A DNA stretch of 64,000 nucleotides from Shewanella cyperi (GCF_017354985.1 NZ_CP071501.1:2189501-2253500), one strand, 5' to 3'; counted from the first letter of the stretch, positions 22,457 to 33,191 are shown. Notes: generated from the sequence alone by a model not told the origin. Made by a program: numbers and translations.

Positions 22457-22825
22457 ATGAAACAGGCAAAAATGATTGGCTTGTCGATGGCGTTTATATC
22501 GGGACTGCTAGCCACAAGCGTGCAAGCAGATGTTGATACCGAGGAGTTTCCCTTGGTTTTTCTAGAGATAAACACCAGCAGTGCAGATACCTACTTGCAG
22601 TATCATGGTAAAGCCCTCACAAAGATTTCTTCGGGTGTTTATGAGGAATACCGCTGGGGAGGAGCCTCTTGCGGAAGCCGGGTATTAAACGATCAGCAAC
22701 TTGCTGCGTTGCAGGGAGCACTGGATAACCCGAATGTAAAGGTGGCATTCAGGTATCAAGACGGTCAGGGGATATCAAAGTGTGTTGTTGGTTTCTCCCT
22801 GGTTAGAAAAGGCTACAGCGAGTAA
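22457..22825 (+). CDS. Small periplasmic hypothetical protein
   Basis: 122 residues with a signal peptide cleaved after SVQA (about residue 24). The mature part has two cysteines (GASCGSR and SKCVVG) that could form a disulfide. GGAGG lies 8 bases before ATG 22457. No family recognised. It is probably outside the cassette series, since no core site flanks it. From its stop to the nap terminator (22826-23096) I see no gene, only a weak GCCCC/GGGGC hairpin near 22840. Confidence 0.6.
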   Translation: MKQAKMIGLSMAFISGLLATSVQADVDTEEFPLVFLEINTSSADTYLQYHGKALTKISSGVYEEYRWGGASCGSRVLNDQQLAALQGALDNPNVKVAFRYQDGQGISKCVVGFSLVRKGYSE

Positions 22826-23096
22826 AACCAATCAATTGAGCCCCGCAGTATGGGGCCGCACTGCCAACGACACAGCGGGTTTACTCTGGGATGGCAACTC
22901 TGAATTAGACAGTCATGTTATCAAACCTTGATGGCCCCAATCTTCACCTAAGCAACAGAACTCAAGGGCTCGTCGATTGATTCACCATGTTGTATTTGTT
23001 CAGTTTTTTGGTGGAAATTAACCATCTCCCCCCTCACCTACCTCTATTGCGGGTCGCGACTCTCCCCTTTCCGCGACATCAAACCCGGGGAAAAAG

Positions 23097-23122
23097 AAAA
23101 ACCGTGGCAAGCCACGGTTTTT
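23097..23122. terminator. Terminator of the nap operon
   Basis: AAAAACCGTGGC, a 2-base loop, then GCCACGGTTTTT: 12 perfect pairs with T-tracts on both strands. It lies 20 bases past the napC stop. Confidence 0.88.
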
Positions 23123-23141
23123 TATGCTTAACAAGCGGTTG

Positions 23142-23729
23142 TTACCAACCTGGTACCCCTTCCATATCTGGCAGGTGGTGCGCTATGCCCTTGTGGCAGT
23201 CGATACAGGTCTTTTCACCGCTGGCCAGCGAAGTGGAGTGCTGCTTGGCGGCACGCTCTGACTGACGGGTAAAGTCCATGTAATCGAAGTTATGGCAGTT
23301 ACGGCATTCCAGTGAGTCGTTGGCCTTGAGACGTTTCCACTCATGCTCCGCCAGTTCCCGGCGCTTGGCCTCGAACTTCTCACGGGTGTTGATGGTGCCG
23401 AAGATCTTGCCCCACACTTCCTTCGATGCCTGCATCTTGCGGGCAATCTTATCGGTCCAGTTGTGCGGCACGTGGCAGTCAGGACAGGTCGCCCTCACAC
23501 CCGAGCGGTTGGTGAAGTGGATAGTGGTCTTCAGTTCCTGGTACACGTTGTTCTGCATCTCGTGACAACCGATACAGAAGGCTTCGCGGTTGGTGGCTTC
23601 CAGGGCGGTGTTGAAGCCCCCCCAGAAGATGATCCCGGCCACAAAGCCCCCCAGGGTCAGGAACCCCAGACTGAAGTGCACGCTGGGCTTATTGAGCACC
23701 CGCCAGATTTTTTTCAGCTTATCCAACAT
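23142..23729 (-). CDS. napC: NapC tetraheme quinol dehydrogenase
   Basis: Inner-membrane-anchored cytochrome c that passes electrons from the quinol pool to NapB. 195 residues: one N-terminal transmembrane helix (~18-38), then four CxxCH heme sites at C52-H56, C82-H86, C142-H146 and C175-H179. AGGAG precedes the start. It is the last gene of napEDABC. Organisms with the second Shewanella nap type lack NapC and use CymA; its presence identifies the alpha-type cluster. Confidence 0.95.
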   Translation of the reverse strand: MLDKLKKIWRVLNKPSVHFSLGFLTLGGFVAGIIFWGGFNTALEATNREAFCIGCHEMQNNVYQELKTTIHFTNRSGVRATCPDCHVPHNWTDKIARKMQASKEVWGKIFGTINTREKFEAKRRELAEHEWKRLKANDSLECRNCHNFDYMDFTRQSERAAKQHSTSLASGEKTCIDCHKGIAHHLPDMEGVPGW

Positions 23730-23738
23730 AGCGGACTC

Positions 23739-24218
23739 CTAGTGCTTGCCTTCGGTGTTGGCATTGGCCTTGAGCAGGTGCTCAAGGTCAACGAAGTCGT
23801 TTTCCACCAAAGGTTTGGCATCCAGTTGCGGCACGTGGCACTGCAAGCAGAAATAACGTCTGGGTGACAGTTCTGCCAGGAAGTTGTTATCCCGGTCCAT
23901 AAAGTGAGTCACGCTCACCATGGGCGCCTGGGAATCCCCTATCCGACCACGGGCATGGCAGGACATGCACTTGTTTACCTTGAGATCCAGCTGGTAACCG
24001 TCAACCTTGTGGGGAATGACGGGCGGCTGCATCGGGTAGTTACGCACCTGGCGCACATCCGAGTTGACCACCTTTTGCATTACCGGCGGCTTGGGCTCCA
24101 CATTCAGTGGCGCCTGACGCAGTGTTGCCAACTTTTCATCCTGCACAGGTTCGGCTGCAACCGACACAAATGACATGCCAAGCAAGGCCAGCGCAGAGAT
24201 TGTCATTATTGTTTTCAT
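23739..24218 (-). CDS. napB: NapB diheme cytochrome c subunit
   Basis: Periplasmic small subunit carrying electrons from NapC to NapA. 159 residues with a signal peptide ending near residue 22 (SVAA) and two heme motifs, C84-H88 and C124-H128. Conserved axial histidines are likely in VIPHKVDG and SVTHFMD. AAGGAG lies 7 bases before ATG 24218. The gene sits 11 bases downstream of napA. Confidence 0.95.
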   Translation of the reverse strand: MKTIMTISALALLGMSFVSVAAEPVQDEKLATLRQAPLNVEPKPPVMQKVVNSDVRQVRNYPMQPPVIPHKVDGYQLDLKVNKCMSCHARGRIGDSQAPMVSVTHFMDRDNNFLAELSPRRYFCLQCHVPQLDAKPLVENDFVDLEHLLKANANTEGKH

Positions 24219-24229
24219 GCTGTTACTCC

Positions 24230-26725
24230 TTAGGCCTTGACCACTTTAACGGCGCACTTCTTGAAGTCTGTCTGTTTGGACAGAGGATCCGTGGCATCCA
24301 GGGTCACCTTGTTGATCAACTGGCTGGCATCAAACCAAGGTACGAACACCAGGCCCACCGGCGGCTTGTTGCGGCCTCGGGTTTCTACCCGGGTGCGGAT
24401 CTCACCGCGGCGGGATATCACCTTGACCTCGTCACCGCGGCGCAGACCGCGCTTGTTGGCATCTTCAGGGTGCATAAAGCAGACGGCATCCGGGAAGGCG
24501 CGGTACAGCTCGGGCACCCTTTGAGTCATGGAACCTGAGTGCCAGTGTTCCAGTACCCGGCCGGTGGACAGCCACATGTCGTATTCAGCATCGGGTGACT
24601 CTGCTGGCGGCTCGTAGGGCAGCGCGAAAATCACCGCTTTGCCGTCGGGCTTACCGTAGAACTCGAAGCCCTTGCCGGGTTTGACATAGGGATCGGTGCC
24701 TTCGCGGTAACGCCACAGGGTTTCCTTACCGTTGACCACGGGCCAGCGCAGGCCGTGGGCTTCGTGGTACATGTCGAAGGGTGCCAAATCGTGACCATGG
24801 CCGCGACCGAACTCGGCGTATTCTTCAAACAGGCCCTTCTGCACGTAGAAACCGAAGTGCTGGGACTCGTCGTTCAGATACTTGCTGTCGTGATCGCTCA
24901 GCGGGAACTTGTCGACGCTGCCGTTTTGGAACAGCACCTGGAACAGGGTCTTGCCCTTGTAGGACGGATTGGCGTCGAGGATTTCTTTGGTCCACACCTC
25001 ATCTGTGGTGAAACGCTTGGAGAATTCCATCAGCTGCCACAAATCGGAGCGGGATTCACCCGGTGCCTTTACCAACTGGTGCCAGAACTGGGTACGACGC
25101 TCGGCGTTACCGTAGGCGCCCTCTTTCTCAACCCACATGGCGGCGGGCAGCACCAGATCGGCGGCCTGGGTGGTAACCGTCGGATAGGCATCGGACACCA
25201 CGATAAAGTTATCGGGATTGCGATAACCGGGCAGACCTTCCTCGTTCAGGTTGGGGCCGGCCTGGATGTTGTTGTTCACCTGCACCCAGTAGACGTTCAT
25301 ATCGCCGTCCTTCAGGCGACGGTTCTGCTCAACCGCGTGGTAGCCTGGCTTGGCGGGGATGATACCGGCAGGGATCTTCCAGATATGCTCGGCCTTGGCG
25401 CGGTGCTCAGGGTTCTTCACCACCATGTCTGCGGGCAGACGGTGGGCGAAGGTACCCACTTCACGGGCGGTACCACAGGCTGAGGGTTGGCCGGTGAGCG
25501 AGAATGGGCTGTTACCCGGAGTGGCAATCTTACCGGTCAACAAATGGATGTTATACAGCAGGTTGTTACACCAAACACCGCGGGTATGCTGGTTGACCCC
25601 CATGGTCCAGAAAGAAGTCACCTTGGTGTCAGGGTCGGCATACAGCTTGGCCAGGGCAATCAGCTTGTCTTCCGGTACGCCGGACATCTTGCTGACCTTG
25701 TCGACAGTGTATTCAGATACAAACTTGGCAAAGGTGTCGAAATCAATCGGAGTTGAGTCACCGGCGGTGGCCACGTTCTTGGCCTTCTGCTCCAGCGGAT
25801 GGGTTGGACGCAGGCCATAGCCTATGTCTGTGGTGCCCTGACGGAAGTTAACGTGCTTGCTGATGAAGTCCTTGTTTACTGCACCGTTTTCAATGATGTA
25901 GTGAGCGATGAAGTTGAGGATCGCCAGATCTGTCTGGGGCGTGAACACCATGGGCAGGTCTGCCAGCTCAAAGGATCTGTGTTCAAAGGTCGACAGCACG
26001 GCTACCTTGACGTGGGGCGCACTCAGACGACGATCGGTTACCCGGGTCCAGAGAATGGGGTGCATCTCGGCCATGTTGGAGCCCCAGAGTACGAAGGCAT
26101 CGGCCGCTTCCATGTCGTTGTAGCAGCCCATGGGCTCGTCCATACCGAAGGTACGCATAAAGCCACCCACGGCGGAAGCCATACAGTGACGGGCGTTGGG
26201 GTCGATGTTGTTGGAACCGAAACCGGCCTTCATCAGCTTAACCGCGGCATAACCTTCCCACACGGTCCACTGGCCTGAACCGAACATGCCAATGGCGGTT
26301 GGGCCCTTGGCCTTGAGGGTAGCTTTCCACTTTTCGGCCATGATGTCGAAGGCCTGATCCCAGCTGATGGGGGTGAAGTCACCGTGCTTGTCGTACTTGC
26401 CGTTGGTCATGCGCAGCATGGGGGTTTGTATACGGTCGCGGCCGTACATGATCTTGGACAGGAAGTAACCCTTGATACAGTTGAGACCACGGTTGACCTC
26501 GCTGTTGGCGTCACCATGGGTTGCCACCACTTTGCCATCGCGGGTCGCCACAATCACAGAGCAGCCGGTACCACAAAAACGGCAAGGCGCCTTGTTCCAT
26601 TCCAGCTTGGTTTGCTCAGAGCTGGTGATCAGGTTGCTGGCACCGGCCGGCAAGGCCAGGCCTGCGACACTTGCCGCAGCCATGGCGGCATTGGCCTTCA
26701 TAAATTCACGTCTGTTCATTTTCAT
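24230..26725 (-). CDS. napA: NapA periplasmic nitrate reductase catalytic subunit
   Basis: Reduces nitrate to nitrite in the periplasm with a bis-MGD molybdenum cofactor. 831 residues: a twin-arginine signal with RREFMK (5-10), the 4Fe-4S cluster cysteines C48, C51, C55 and C83, and the molybdenum ligand C181 in NARHCMAS. Exported folded by Tat. It starts one base inside the napD stop (TAATG), a coupled arrangement that fits NapD's role as Tat-signal chaperone of NapA. AGG lies 6 bases before ATG 26725. Confidence 0.97.
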   Translation of the reverse strand: MKMNRREFMKANAAMAAASVAGLALPAGASNLITSSEQTKLEWNKAPCRFCGTGCSVIVATRDGKVVATHGDANSEVNRGLNCIKGYFLSKIMYGRDRIQTPMLRMTNGKYDKHGDFTPISWDQAFDIMAEKWKATLKAKGPTAIGMFGSGQWTVWEGYAAVKLMKAGFGSNNIDPNARHCMASAVGGFMRTFGMDEPMGCYNDMEAADAFVLWGSNMAEMHPILWTRVTDRRLSAPHVKVAVLSTFEHRSFELADLPMVFTPQTDLAILNFIAHYIIENGAVNKDFISKHVNFRQGTTDIGYGLRPTHPLEQKAKNVATAGDSTPIDFDTFAKFVSEYTVDKVSKMSGVPEDKLIALAKLYADPDTKVTSFWTMGVNQHTRGVWCNNLLYNIHLLTGKIATPGNSPFSLTGQPSACGTAREVGTFAHRLPADMVVKNPEHRAKAEHIWKIPAGIIPAKPGYHAVEQNRRLKDGDMNVYWVQVNNNIQAGPNLNEEGLPGYRNPDNFIVVSDAYPTVTTQAADLVLPAAMWVEKEGAYGNAERRTQFWHQLVKAPGESRSDLWQLMEFSKRFTTDEVWTKEILDANPSYKGKTLFQVLFQNGSVDKFPLSDHDSKYLNDESQHFGFYVQKGLFEEYAEFGRGHGHDLAPFDMYHEAHGLRWPVVNGKETLWRYREGTDPYVKPGKGFEFYGKPDGKAVIFALPYEPPAESPDAEYDMWLSTGRVLEHWHSGSMTQRVPELYRAFPDAVCFMHPEDANKRGLRRGDEVKVISRRGEIRTRVETRGRNKPPVGLVFVPWFDASQLINKVTLDATDPLSKQTDFKKCAVKVVKA

Positions 26726-26979
26726 TACTCACCTTCCTCCAGCACTTCGCTTTGGTGATAAACCATGGTGGCCGTCAGCACGCCCGGCAAGGCATTGATG
26801 GCGTCAATGGTTTGCAATAACACCTTCTGATGGGGCCCTTCCACTACCACCACCAGCTTGGCCTCGTTGTTTACCGACAACTCGGCATTGTCCATCGCCA
26901 TGATCTGACTGCGTACTGCAGCCATTTCACCTGGCTTTACCTGGACTATCAGGCTGGTTACATGAAGTTCATTGCTCAT
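26725..26979 (-). CDS. napD: NapD chaperone for NapA maturation
   Basis: Cytoplasmic 84-residue protein of the NapD family that binds the NapA Tat signal and prevents export before cofactor loading. Seen: the N-terminal [12 protein letters not shown] strand and the C-terminal [16 protein letters not shown] segment, typical of its ferredoxin-like fold. It overlaps napA by one base and lies 36 bases after napE. Confidence 0.92.
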   Translation of the reverse strand: MSNELHVTSLIVQVKPGEMAAVRSQIMAMDNAELSVNNEAKLVVVVEGPHQKVLLQTIDAINALPGVLTATMVYHQSEVLEEGE

Positions 26980-27015
26980 TGATTATTATCCGTTGTTACG
27001 TTGTTCTTTCGACTG

Positions 27016-27174
27016 TCAACCTGCTCCCGGTGGCCCGGTAAAAATCTGGCCGATCCAGATGCTGAAGCCCAGACTGGCGACCAGCGCGACCGCCAGTACA
27101 GGGGCGAGGAACACGGTGAGAAAGATGAAGATCTTCAATTCCAGGCTTTTTTCGGTATTGGGTGTGGCACTCAT
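27016..27174 (-). CDS. napE: NapE small membrane protein
   Basis: A 52-residue protein with one transmembrane helix (about residues 15-40) and an FGFSIWIGQIFTGPPG-like ending (here LGFSIWIGQIFTGPPGAG) characteristic of NapE. It is the first gene of napEDABC; role unknown. GGAGG precedes ATG 27174; the longer open frame upstream has no ribosome site. Confidence 0.85.
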   Translation of the reverse strand: MSATPNTEKSLELKIFIFLTVFLAPVLAVALVASLGFSIWIGQIFTGPPGAG

Positions 27175-27321
27175 GGCTCCTCCGTTTGGCAATTCCCGCG
27201 TGGTTTTGCCTTTTAACCGCGTCCCGCCCGTGGGCAATACACGGTAATTTTATACGGGTTTAATAATAATCCTTGCCCGTTAACAACTTGTATACCTCTA
27301 AATCGGTAAAAGGAGCGACCT

Positions 27322-27335
27322 TTGATCCAGATCAT
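27322..27335 (-). promoter_or_regulatory. FNR/CRP-type operator upstream of napE
   Basis: TTGATCCAGATCAT matches the FNR consensus TTGATNNNNATCAA at all but the last two positions' final A-A pair, and lies about 148 bases before the napE start. In Shewanella such boxes can be bound by EtrA (FNR) or by CRP, both linked to anaerobic respiration. Supports induction of nap under oxygen limitation. Confidence 0.6.
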
Positions 27336-27494
27336 CAAATTTTTCCTGATGTTAAGCGGATCACGTAACGGGCATAGCGACGAACGCATTTTTCAACAAT
27401 TTAACGAGATGACAACAGAGTATGGTGGATAAGCGGCGCAAAAGCCGTCAGAAATGAATTGGACAGGGATAGGCGTCATCCCTTAAGAGGTAGT

Positions 27495-27524
27495 ACCCCG
27501 GGCGATAGATACTTCGCCCGGGGT
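27495..27524. terminator. Hairpin downstream of hrpA
   Basis: 11-bp perfect stem (ACCCCGGGCGA/TCGCCCGGGGT) with an 8-base loop, 6 bases beyond the hrpA stop. There is no T-tract, so termination is inferred from the position. Confidence 0.55.
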
Positions 27525-27529
27525 GAAGA

Positions 27530-30500
27530 TCAGGCCTGACTGATGTGGGCCAGTACCCGTTTTTCTGAAATGGGACAGCTGGTACCGAGCACCTGGGCAA
27601 ACAGCGACACCCTCAGCTCCTCAATCAGCCAGCGGGCCTCCAGCAGCTGGGCGGGTTCGGGTTGGCTTTTCGGCACCTTGGCCCTTTGGGCCGCCAACGC
27701 CTCCTGCACCCTGTGGATGGTGAGCAATTGCAGCTTGTCGCGCACAGGATCCACCGGCAGTTTTTCCAGCCGGTATTCTATGGCCTTGAGGTAGCGGATA
27801 ATGTCCGAAAGTCGGCCATAACCACAATCGGCCACAAAGCCGCGGTACACCAGGTTGTCCAGTTGCTGCTGGATATCGCTCATGGCAAAGGCTATCTCGA
27901 GGCTGATCTTGCCCTTGAGCCGTTTGCGGATGGCATTGTGCAGGGTCAAAATCTGCTCCACCTTGAGGGCAATGGCCTCGGCGGTCTCGTTGAGATCCAT
28001 GCGCACCGCATCCCGGGCCGCATCAAACTCTTCGGCGCTCCTGATACGCAGATTTTTCGTTGCAATAATTTGCTCGACCGCTGCAAAAATAATGTCATCA
28101 ATCAGCAACTGCACCTGACCAAAGGGGTTGAAGTACATGGCCAACTTGGCCTTATTGGGCAAGGCCTGCTGCAAGTGTTTGACTGGCGATGGAATATTGA
28201 TAAGCAGCAAACGCCGGACACCAGCCGCGTGGGCCTTTTGCGCCTGATGCTCATCATCAAATAATTTCACCGCAACGCTGTCTTTTTCATCCACCAGCGC
28301 CGGGAATGCCTTGACCTCGTAGTTACCCTTGCGGCGCTGGAATTGCTCCGGCAGCGCCTCGATACTCCACTCGGTCAGCCCGCTCTGCTCTATGCCGCTC
28401 TTGGCCACCTGGCGAATGGCCTTGGCCACTACGCCCTGCAATCCGGCCTTGAGGCTGTCGAGATCCCGGCTTTGCCCCACCAACTTGCCCTTGTCGTCTT
28501 CAATCTTGAAGTGCATCAACAGATGCGCTGGCAACTCGGCAACCACGAAGTCCTCGGGAGAGACCCGCACACCGCTCATGCGCAGCAGCTGCTTGCACAG
28601 GGCATCGAGCAGCGGCGCATCCTGCTGCAGGGAAGCCACCGCGGCGCGGGCATAATCCGGTGCCGGCACAAAGTTGCGTCTGAGCTGCTTGGGCAGGCTC
28701 TTGATAAGGGCGGTGCATTTCTCTTCGAGCAGGCCTGGCACCAGGTAATCGAAGCCCACGTCCTCTACCTGGTTCAGCAGCGCCACCGGAATGTGGACGC
28801 TGACGCCGTCATCCTCGCTGCCGGGTTCAAAATGATAGCTCAGGGCAAAGCTTAAATTGCCCTGATGCCACTTGTCAGGGAAGTCCAGCGCCGACACGTG
28901 ACCGGCACTGCGGGCCAGCAGCATTTCCTCGTTGAAATCGAGTAAATTCGGGGTCTTTTTGCGAGCCTCCTTCCACCAGCTCATCAATCTGGGGGCGTTG
29001 TAAATGCCCTCCGGCAGACGGGCGTCATAAAAGTCGAACAGCACTTGCTCGTCCACCAGAATGTCTCGGCGGCGGGACTTGTGCTCCAGGGCTTCGACTT
29101 CTTCCAACAACTTCTGGTTGTTGACGAAAAAGGCCTCGCGGCTCTTGAGCTGCCCTTCGGCCAGGGCACTGCGAATAAAAATCTCCCGCGCTTCCACCGG
29201 GTTGATGCCGCCGTATTGCACCTTGCGGCGGTTAACCACGGTCAGGCCGTACAACACCTGGTTTTCAAAGGCGATAACCGCGCCCTGATTGGCCTCGAAA
29301 TGAGGCTCATTGTGCTGCTTCTTGATAAGGTGCGCCGCCAGCTCCTCCAGCCACTCGGGCTCGATTTTGGCGCAGCCCCTTGCAAACAAGCGGCTGGTTT
29401 CGGTCAGCTCGGCAGCCACTATCCACTTGGGGCCCTTTTTGGCCAAGGGCGAGCCGGGAAATACGAAGAAGCGGCGGTTGCGGGCCCCCAGGTATTCGTT
29501 GTTGTTGTCTTTAAAACCTATGTGACTCAGCAGGCCGGACAGCAGGGAGCGGTGCAGCGAGTCATAGTCCGCCGTAGTGCTGTTCAGTCGCCATTTGAGT
29601 TCGTGCACGCTTTGGCGCAGCTGGGCATAGAGATCCTGCCACTCGCGCACCCGCAGGTAAGCCAGGTATTCGCTCTTGCACTGCTTGCGGAACTGGCTGG
29701 CGGACAGGGCTTTTTGCTGCTCCTTGAGGTAGTTCCACAGGTTCAGCAGGGCAACAAAGTCCGAATCCTTGTCGGCAAAGCGCTTGTGGGCCTCGTCGGC
29801 AGCCTGCTTTTTCTCCAGCGGCCGCTCGCGGGGGTCCTGAATTGACAGTGCCGAGGTGATCACCATGGCTTCATGCAGGGCGCCACGGCCATTGGCCTCG
29901 ATCACCATGCGGGCCAAACGGGGGTCCAGCGGTATGTGCGCCAGTTGCTTTCCAAGGGGCGTCAGCCCCAGCTCGCCGTTACGGGACTTGACCGCCTGCA
30001 ACTCTTCCAGCAGCAGGAAGCCGTCCTTGATATGGCGCTCATCGGGGGGCTGGATAAAGGGAAAACCCTGAATATCACCAAGGCCGATGGCCAGCATCTG
30101 CAATATGACCGACGCCAGGTTGGTACGCAGAATTTCGGGATCGGTAAACTCGGGCCGCGACAGGAAATCGCTTTCCTCGTACAGGCGGATACAGATCCCC
30201 GGCCCTACCCGGCCGCAACGGCCCTGGCGCTGGTTGGCGCTGGCCTGGGAAATCGGCTCTATGGGCAGGCGCTGCACCTTGGTGCGGTAACTGTAGCGAC
30301 TGATGCGGGCGGTACCGGGATCGATCACATAACGGATACCCGGCACTGTCAGTGAGGTTTCCGCCACGTTGGTGGCCAGCACAATACGGCGGCCGGTGTG
30401 GGACTTGAACACCTTGGATTGCTCGCCATAGGACAGGCGGGCGTACAGGGGCAAGACCTCGGTATCGCGATAGTTGCGGCGATTGAGCTGCTCGGCGGTA

Positions 30501-31402
30501 TCGCGAATTTCGCGCTCGCCGTTCATAAAGATCAGTATGTCGCCGGGGCCTTCGGTTATCAGCTCATCGACGGCGGCAAAAATGCCGTCCATCAGGTCCA
30601 GATCCGGCTCGTCATCCTTCACCAGCGGCCGGTAGCGGGTTTCCACCGGGAAGGTGCGACCCGACACCTCAATTACCGGCGCATTGTTGAAATGCTTGGA
30701 GAATCTGGCCACGTCTATGGTGGCCGAGGTGATGATAAGCTTGAGATCCGGCCGCTTCGGCAGCAGCTGCTTCAGGTAGCCGAGAATAAAGTCGATGTTG
30801 AGGCTGCGCTCGTGGGCCTCGTCGATGATCAGGGTGTCGTACTGATTGAGAAAACGATCCGAGGTCAGCTCCGCCAGCAAGATACCGTCTGTCATCAGCT
30901 TGATATAGCTGTTGTCATTGATGGCATCGGCAAAGCGCACCTTGAAGCCGACGGCCTCACCCAGCGGCGATTGCAGCTCTTCCGCCACCCTGGTCGCCAC
31001 GCTTCGGGCCGCAAGACGTCTGGGCTGAGTGTGGCCTATCAGGCCGCGACTGCCACGCCCCAGCTCCAGACAGATCTTGGGTAACTGGGTGGTTTTGCCC
31101 GAACCGGTTTCACCGGCCACTATCACCACCTGATTGGCGGCGATGGCACTGGCTATCTCATCGCGTTTTTGCGATACCGGCAGTGCCTCTGGGAACTGAC
31201 ACTTTGGCCTGCTGTCCAGCCGTTGTTTGACCTTGGCAAAGGCGGCCTCGGCGGCCTGCACCAACTCGGCCTCGGCTGCCGCGCGGGCCTCGGGCGCTTT
31301 AATGGCGCTCAGTTGTTTGAGTCCACGCCTGATCCTGACGGCATCTTTTTGAAAACATTGATTGAGAAAGGCCTGAGACAGAGGATGTTGCTGCGTTGCC
31401 AA
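27530..31402 (-). CDS. hrpA: ATP-dependent RNA helicase HrpA
   Basis: DEAH-box helicase of 1290 residues, close to the E. coli HrpA length. Motif I GETGSGKT is at 97-104, the DEAH box (DEAHERS) at 194-200, motif III SATID near residue 226 and motif VI QRQGRCGRVG near residue 390. A large C-terminal DUF3418 region follows. In E. coli HrpA rescues stalled ribosomes and processes some mRNAs. It is a single-gene unit. Confidence 0.96.
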   Translation of the reverse strand: MATQQHPLSQAFLNQCFQKDAVRIRRGLKQLSAIKAPEARAAAEAELVQAAEAAFAKVKQRLDSRPKCQFPEALPVSQKRDEIASAIAANQVVIVAGETGSGKTTQLPKICLELGRGSRGLIGHTQPRRLAARSVATRVAEELQSPLGEAVGFKVRFADAINDNSYIKLMTDGILLAELTSDRFLNQYDTLIIDEAHERSLNIDFILGYLKQLLPKRPDLKLIITSATIDVARFSKHFNNAPVIEVSGRTFPVETRYRPLVKDDEPDLDLMDGIFAAVDELITEGPGDILIFMNGEREIRDTAEQLNRRNYRDTEVLPLYARLSYGEQSKVFKSHTGRRIVLATNVAETSLTVPGIRYVIDPGTARISRYSYRTKVQRLPIEPISQASANQRQGRCGRVGPGICIRLYEESDFLSRPEFTDPEILRTNLASVILQMLAIGLGDIQGFPFIQPPDERHIKDGFLLLEELQAVKSRNGELGLTPLGKQLAHIPLDPRLARMVIEANGRGALHEAMVITSALSIQDPRERPLEKKQAADEAHKRFADKDSDFVALLNLWNYLKEQQKALSASQFRKQCKSEYLAYLRVREWQDLYAQLRQSVHELKWRLNSTTADYDSLHRSLLSGLLSHIGFKDNNNEYLGARNRRFFVFPGSPLAKKGPKWIVAAELTETSRLFARGCAKIEPEWLEELAAHLIKKQHNEPHFEANQGAVIAFENQVLYGLTVVNRRKVQYGGINPVEAREIFIRSALAEGQLKSREAFFVNNQKLLEEVEALEHKSRRRDILVDEQVLFDFYDARLPEGIYNAPRLMSWWKEARKKTPNLLDFNEEMLLARSAGHVSALDFPDKWHQGNLSFALSYHFEPGSEDDGVSVHIPVALLNQVEDVGFDYLVPGLLEEKCTALIKSLPKQLRRNFVPAPDYARAAVASLQQDAPLLDALCKQLLRMSGVRVSPEDFVVAELPAHLLMHFKIEDDKGKLVGQSRDLDSLKAGLQGVVAKAIRQVAKSGIEQSGLTEWSIEALPEQFQRRKGNYEVKAFPALVDEKDSVAVKLFDDEHQAQKAHAAGVRRLLLINIPSPVKHLQQALPNKAKLAMYFNPFGQVQLLIDDIIFAAVEQIIATKNLRIRSAEEFDAARDAVRMDLNETAEAIALKVEQILTLHNAIRKRLKGKISLEIAFAMSDIQQQLDNLVYRGFVADCGYGRLSDIIRYLKAIEYRLEKLPVDPVRDKLQLLTIHRVQEALAAQRAKVPKSQPEPAQLLEARWLIEELRVSLFAQVLGTSCPISEKRVLAHISQA

Positions 31403-31476
31403 AACCGGAACCCACTCGCTTGAAAAAAAGCGATCCTAGCAAGTCGGCGCCCTTTTGGGTATGCCTAAATTGGCAA

Positions 31477-31499
31477 AAGCCCCGCAAGATGCGGGGCTT
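31477..31499 (-). terminator. Terminator for the CBS-domain gene
   Basis: AAGCCCCGCA, loop AGA, TGCGGGGCTT: a 10-bp perfect stem about 30 bases past the stop of the 31529-31945 gene, with a short run of T on the minus strand. Confidence 0.75.
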
Positions 31500-31528
31500 G
31501 GCTTTCTTATCTTATTACAATTACTACT

Positions 31529-31945
31529 TCAGGCCTGTTTCAGATAACACTGCTGCATGTAGGTATTCATGGCGTTGAGCACAGCGGTACGGTTGATTGT
31601 GCCTATGACCTTACCCTCCTCCACCACGGGATAGATCTTGGGTTTGGGTCCCAGCATCTGCTCCGCCAGTTTCAGCATGCTGTCATCGGGGCCAACAGAC
31701 AACACCTCTGTGTGCATGCAGTCGGCTACAGTGGCCGTCATATCGCAGTGGTAACTGCTTTTAAGCATCACCGACATGCAATCCTGCTGTGACAAAAAAC
31801 CCACCAGATGGCCTTCATCATCCACTACAGGAGCGCCATTTTTTTTGTTTTCCAGCAACTTGTCCACAGCGGCGGCCAGTGACATCTCTGCGTGCAGCAA
31901 CACGGCATGCCTGTCCATGTAGTCCCTGATTTTAATCGAGTCCAT
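31529..31945 (-). CDS. CBS-domain-pair protein
   Basis: 138 residues made almost entirely of two CBS motifs (residues ~8-65 and ~75-130), with hallmarks GAPVVDDEGHLVGFLSQQD and YPVVEEGKVIGTINR. Such stand-alone pairs bind adenine nucleotides and act as energy or ligand sensors for partner proteins. No partner is encoded adjacent. GGGGAA precedes ATG 31945. Confidence 0.9.
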   Translation of the reverse strand: MDSIKIRDYMDRHAVLLHAEMSLAAAVDKLLENKKNGAPVVDDEGHLVGFLSQQDCMSVMLKSSYHCDMTATVADCMHTEVLSVGPDDSMLKLAEQMLGPKPKIYPVVEEGKVIGTINRTAVLNAMNTYMQQCYLKQA

Positions 31946-32034
31946 AGCATTCCCCAGTTGGTTGTTCCTTTAACAAGTGTAGGAAAAAACACGGTTCTTC
32001 GCCTGCCTGTGAAATCGATTGTGTCAATCTGGCT

Positions 32035-33063
32035 TTACTTGTCGCGCCAGATCATCACCAGGGGCTCGTCATCATTGGCACGGCTGGCGCGGTACATACC
32101 CTCGGTATTGAACGGCGTGGCGATATTGCCGCGCTGATCTATGGCTATCACCCCGCCCGTGCCGCCGGCCTCGACCAGGCGCTGGTTTATCACCTCATCG
32201 GCCGCCTGCAACACGGATTTATTCTGATACTTCACCCGGGCACAAATATCGCCTGCCACCTGATAGCGGATGAAATACTCACCGTGCCCAGTGGCGGACA
32301 CGGCGCAAGCGCCGTTTTCGGCATAGGTACCGGCGCCTATCACAGGGGAATCACCGACACGGCCAAAGCGTTTGGCGGTCATGCCGCCGGTGGAGGTGCC
32401 GGCCGCCAGATTGCCTTTCTTGTCGAGCGCCACGGCGCCCACAGTGCCGAATTTATAATCCAGATCCAGCTGCTCGTTTGATGCCTGGTAATCCTTGGCT
32501 TCGGCCTCGGCTTTTTTGATCTTGTCCTTGGCATCGAGCAACTGCTGGTAGCGACCCTCGGTATCGAAATAGTCAGCAGGAACCAGGCTGAAACCCTGGG
32601 TCAGGGCAAATTCTTCCGCCCCCTGGCCCGAGAGCATCACATGGGGAGACTTTTGCATCACCGCCAGCGCCAGATCTATTGGGTTCTTGATGTGCCTGAC
32701 CCCGGCCACGGCGCCGGCATTGAGGCTGGCGCCGTCCATAATGGCGGCGTCCAGTTCGTGGGTGCCGTCGAAGGTGTAGACAGCGCCCTTGCCTGCATTG
32801 AACAGCGGACTGTCTTCCAGCACCTTGATGGCCGCCTGCACCGCACTCAGGCTGTCACCGCCCTTGGCGAGGATCTTATGGCCGGCATTGACCGCCTCCT
32901 CCAGTTTGTCGCGATAGGCCTGCTCCTGCTCCGGTGTCAGTTTGGCCTTGGAAATGGTGCCGGCGCCGCCGTGGATGGCGATGCCGAAGGGTGGATTGTC
33001 GGCCCCCTGGGCCAGGGCTGCGAATGTCATCGAAAGTACCAACAGTGCTGAGTTTATTTTCAT
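32035..33063 (-). CDS. Secreted isoaspartyl peptidase / L-asparaginase (Ntn hydrolase)
   Basis: 342 residues: signal peptide (about 1-20, ending LAQGAD), the N-terminal AIHGGAGTI segment, and the autocleavage site GTVGAVALD, whose threonine becomes the N-terminal nucleophile of the beta chain. The GTSTGGM motif follows. This plant-type asparaginase family cleaves beta-aspartyl peptides and asparagine. The signal peptide implies a periplasmic location. CCGGAG lies 8 bases before ATG 33063. Confidence 0.92.
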   Translation of the reverse strand: MKINSALLVLSMTFAALAQGADNPPFGIAIHGGAGTISKAKLTPEQEQAYRDKLEEAVNAGHKILAKGGDSLSAVQAAIKVLEDSPLFNAGKGAVYTFDGTHELDAAIMDGASLNAGAVAGVRHIKNPIDLALAVMQKSPHVMLSGQGAEEFALTQGFSLVPADYFDTEGRYQQLLDAKDKIKKAEAEAKDYQASNEQLDLDYKFGTVGAVALDKKGNLAAGTSTGGMTAKRFGRVGDSPVIGAGTYAENGACAVSATGHGEYFIRYQVAGDICARVKYQNKSVLQAADEVINQRLVEAGGTGGVIAIDQRGNIATPFNTEGMYRASRANDDEPLVMIWRDK

Positions 33064-33191
33064 TATTGTATCTCCGGTAAACGGACATTTGTTGTAACCA
33101 TTTCCCGCTGGGAATTCAATGATATCCTTGCCTGCCCAGAGCTAAATGGCGACAATGTCTTCCTCAGACGTTTTGGATTGGAACAGGGAAT

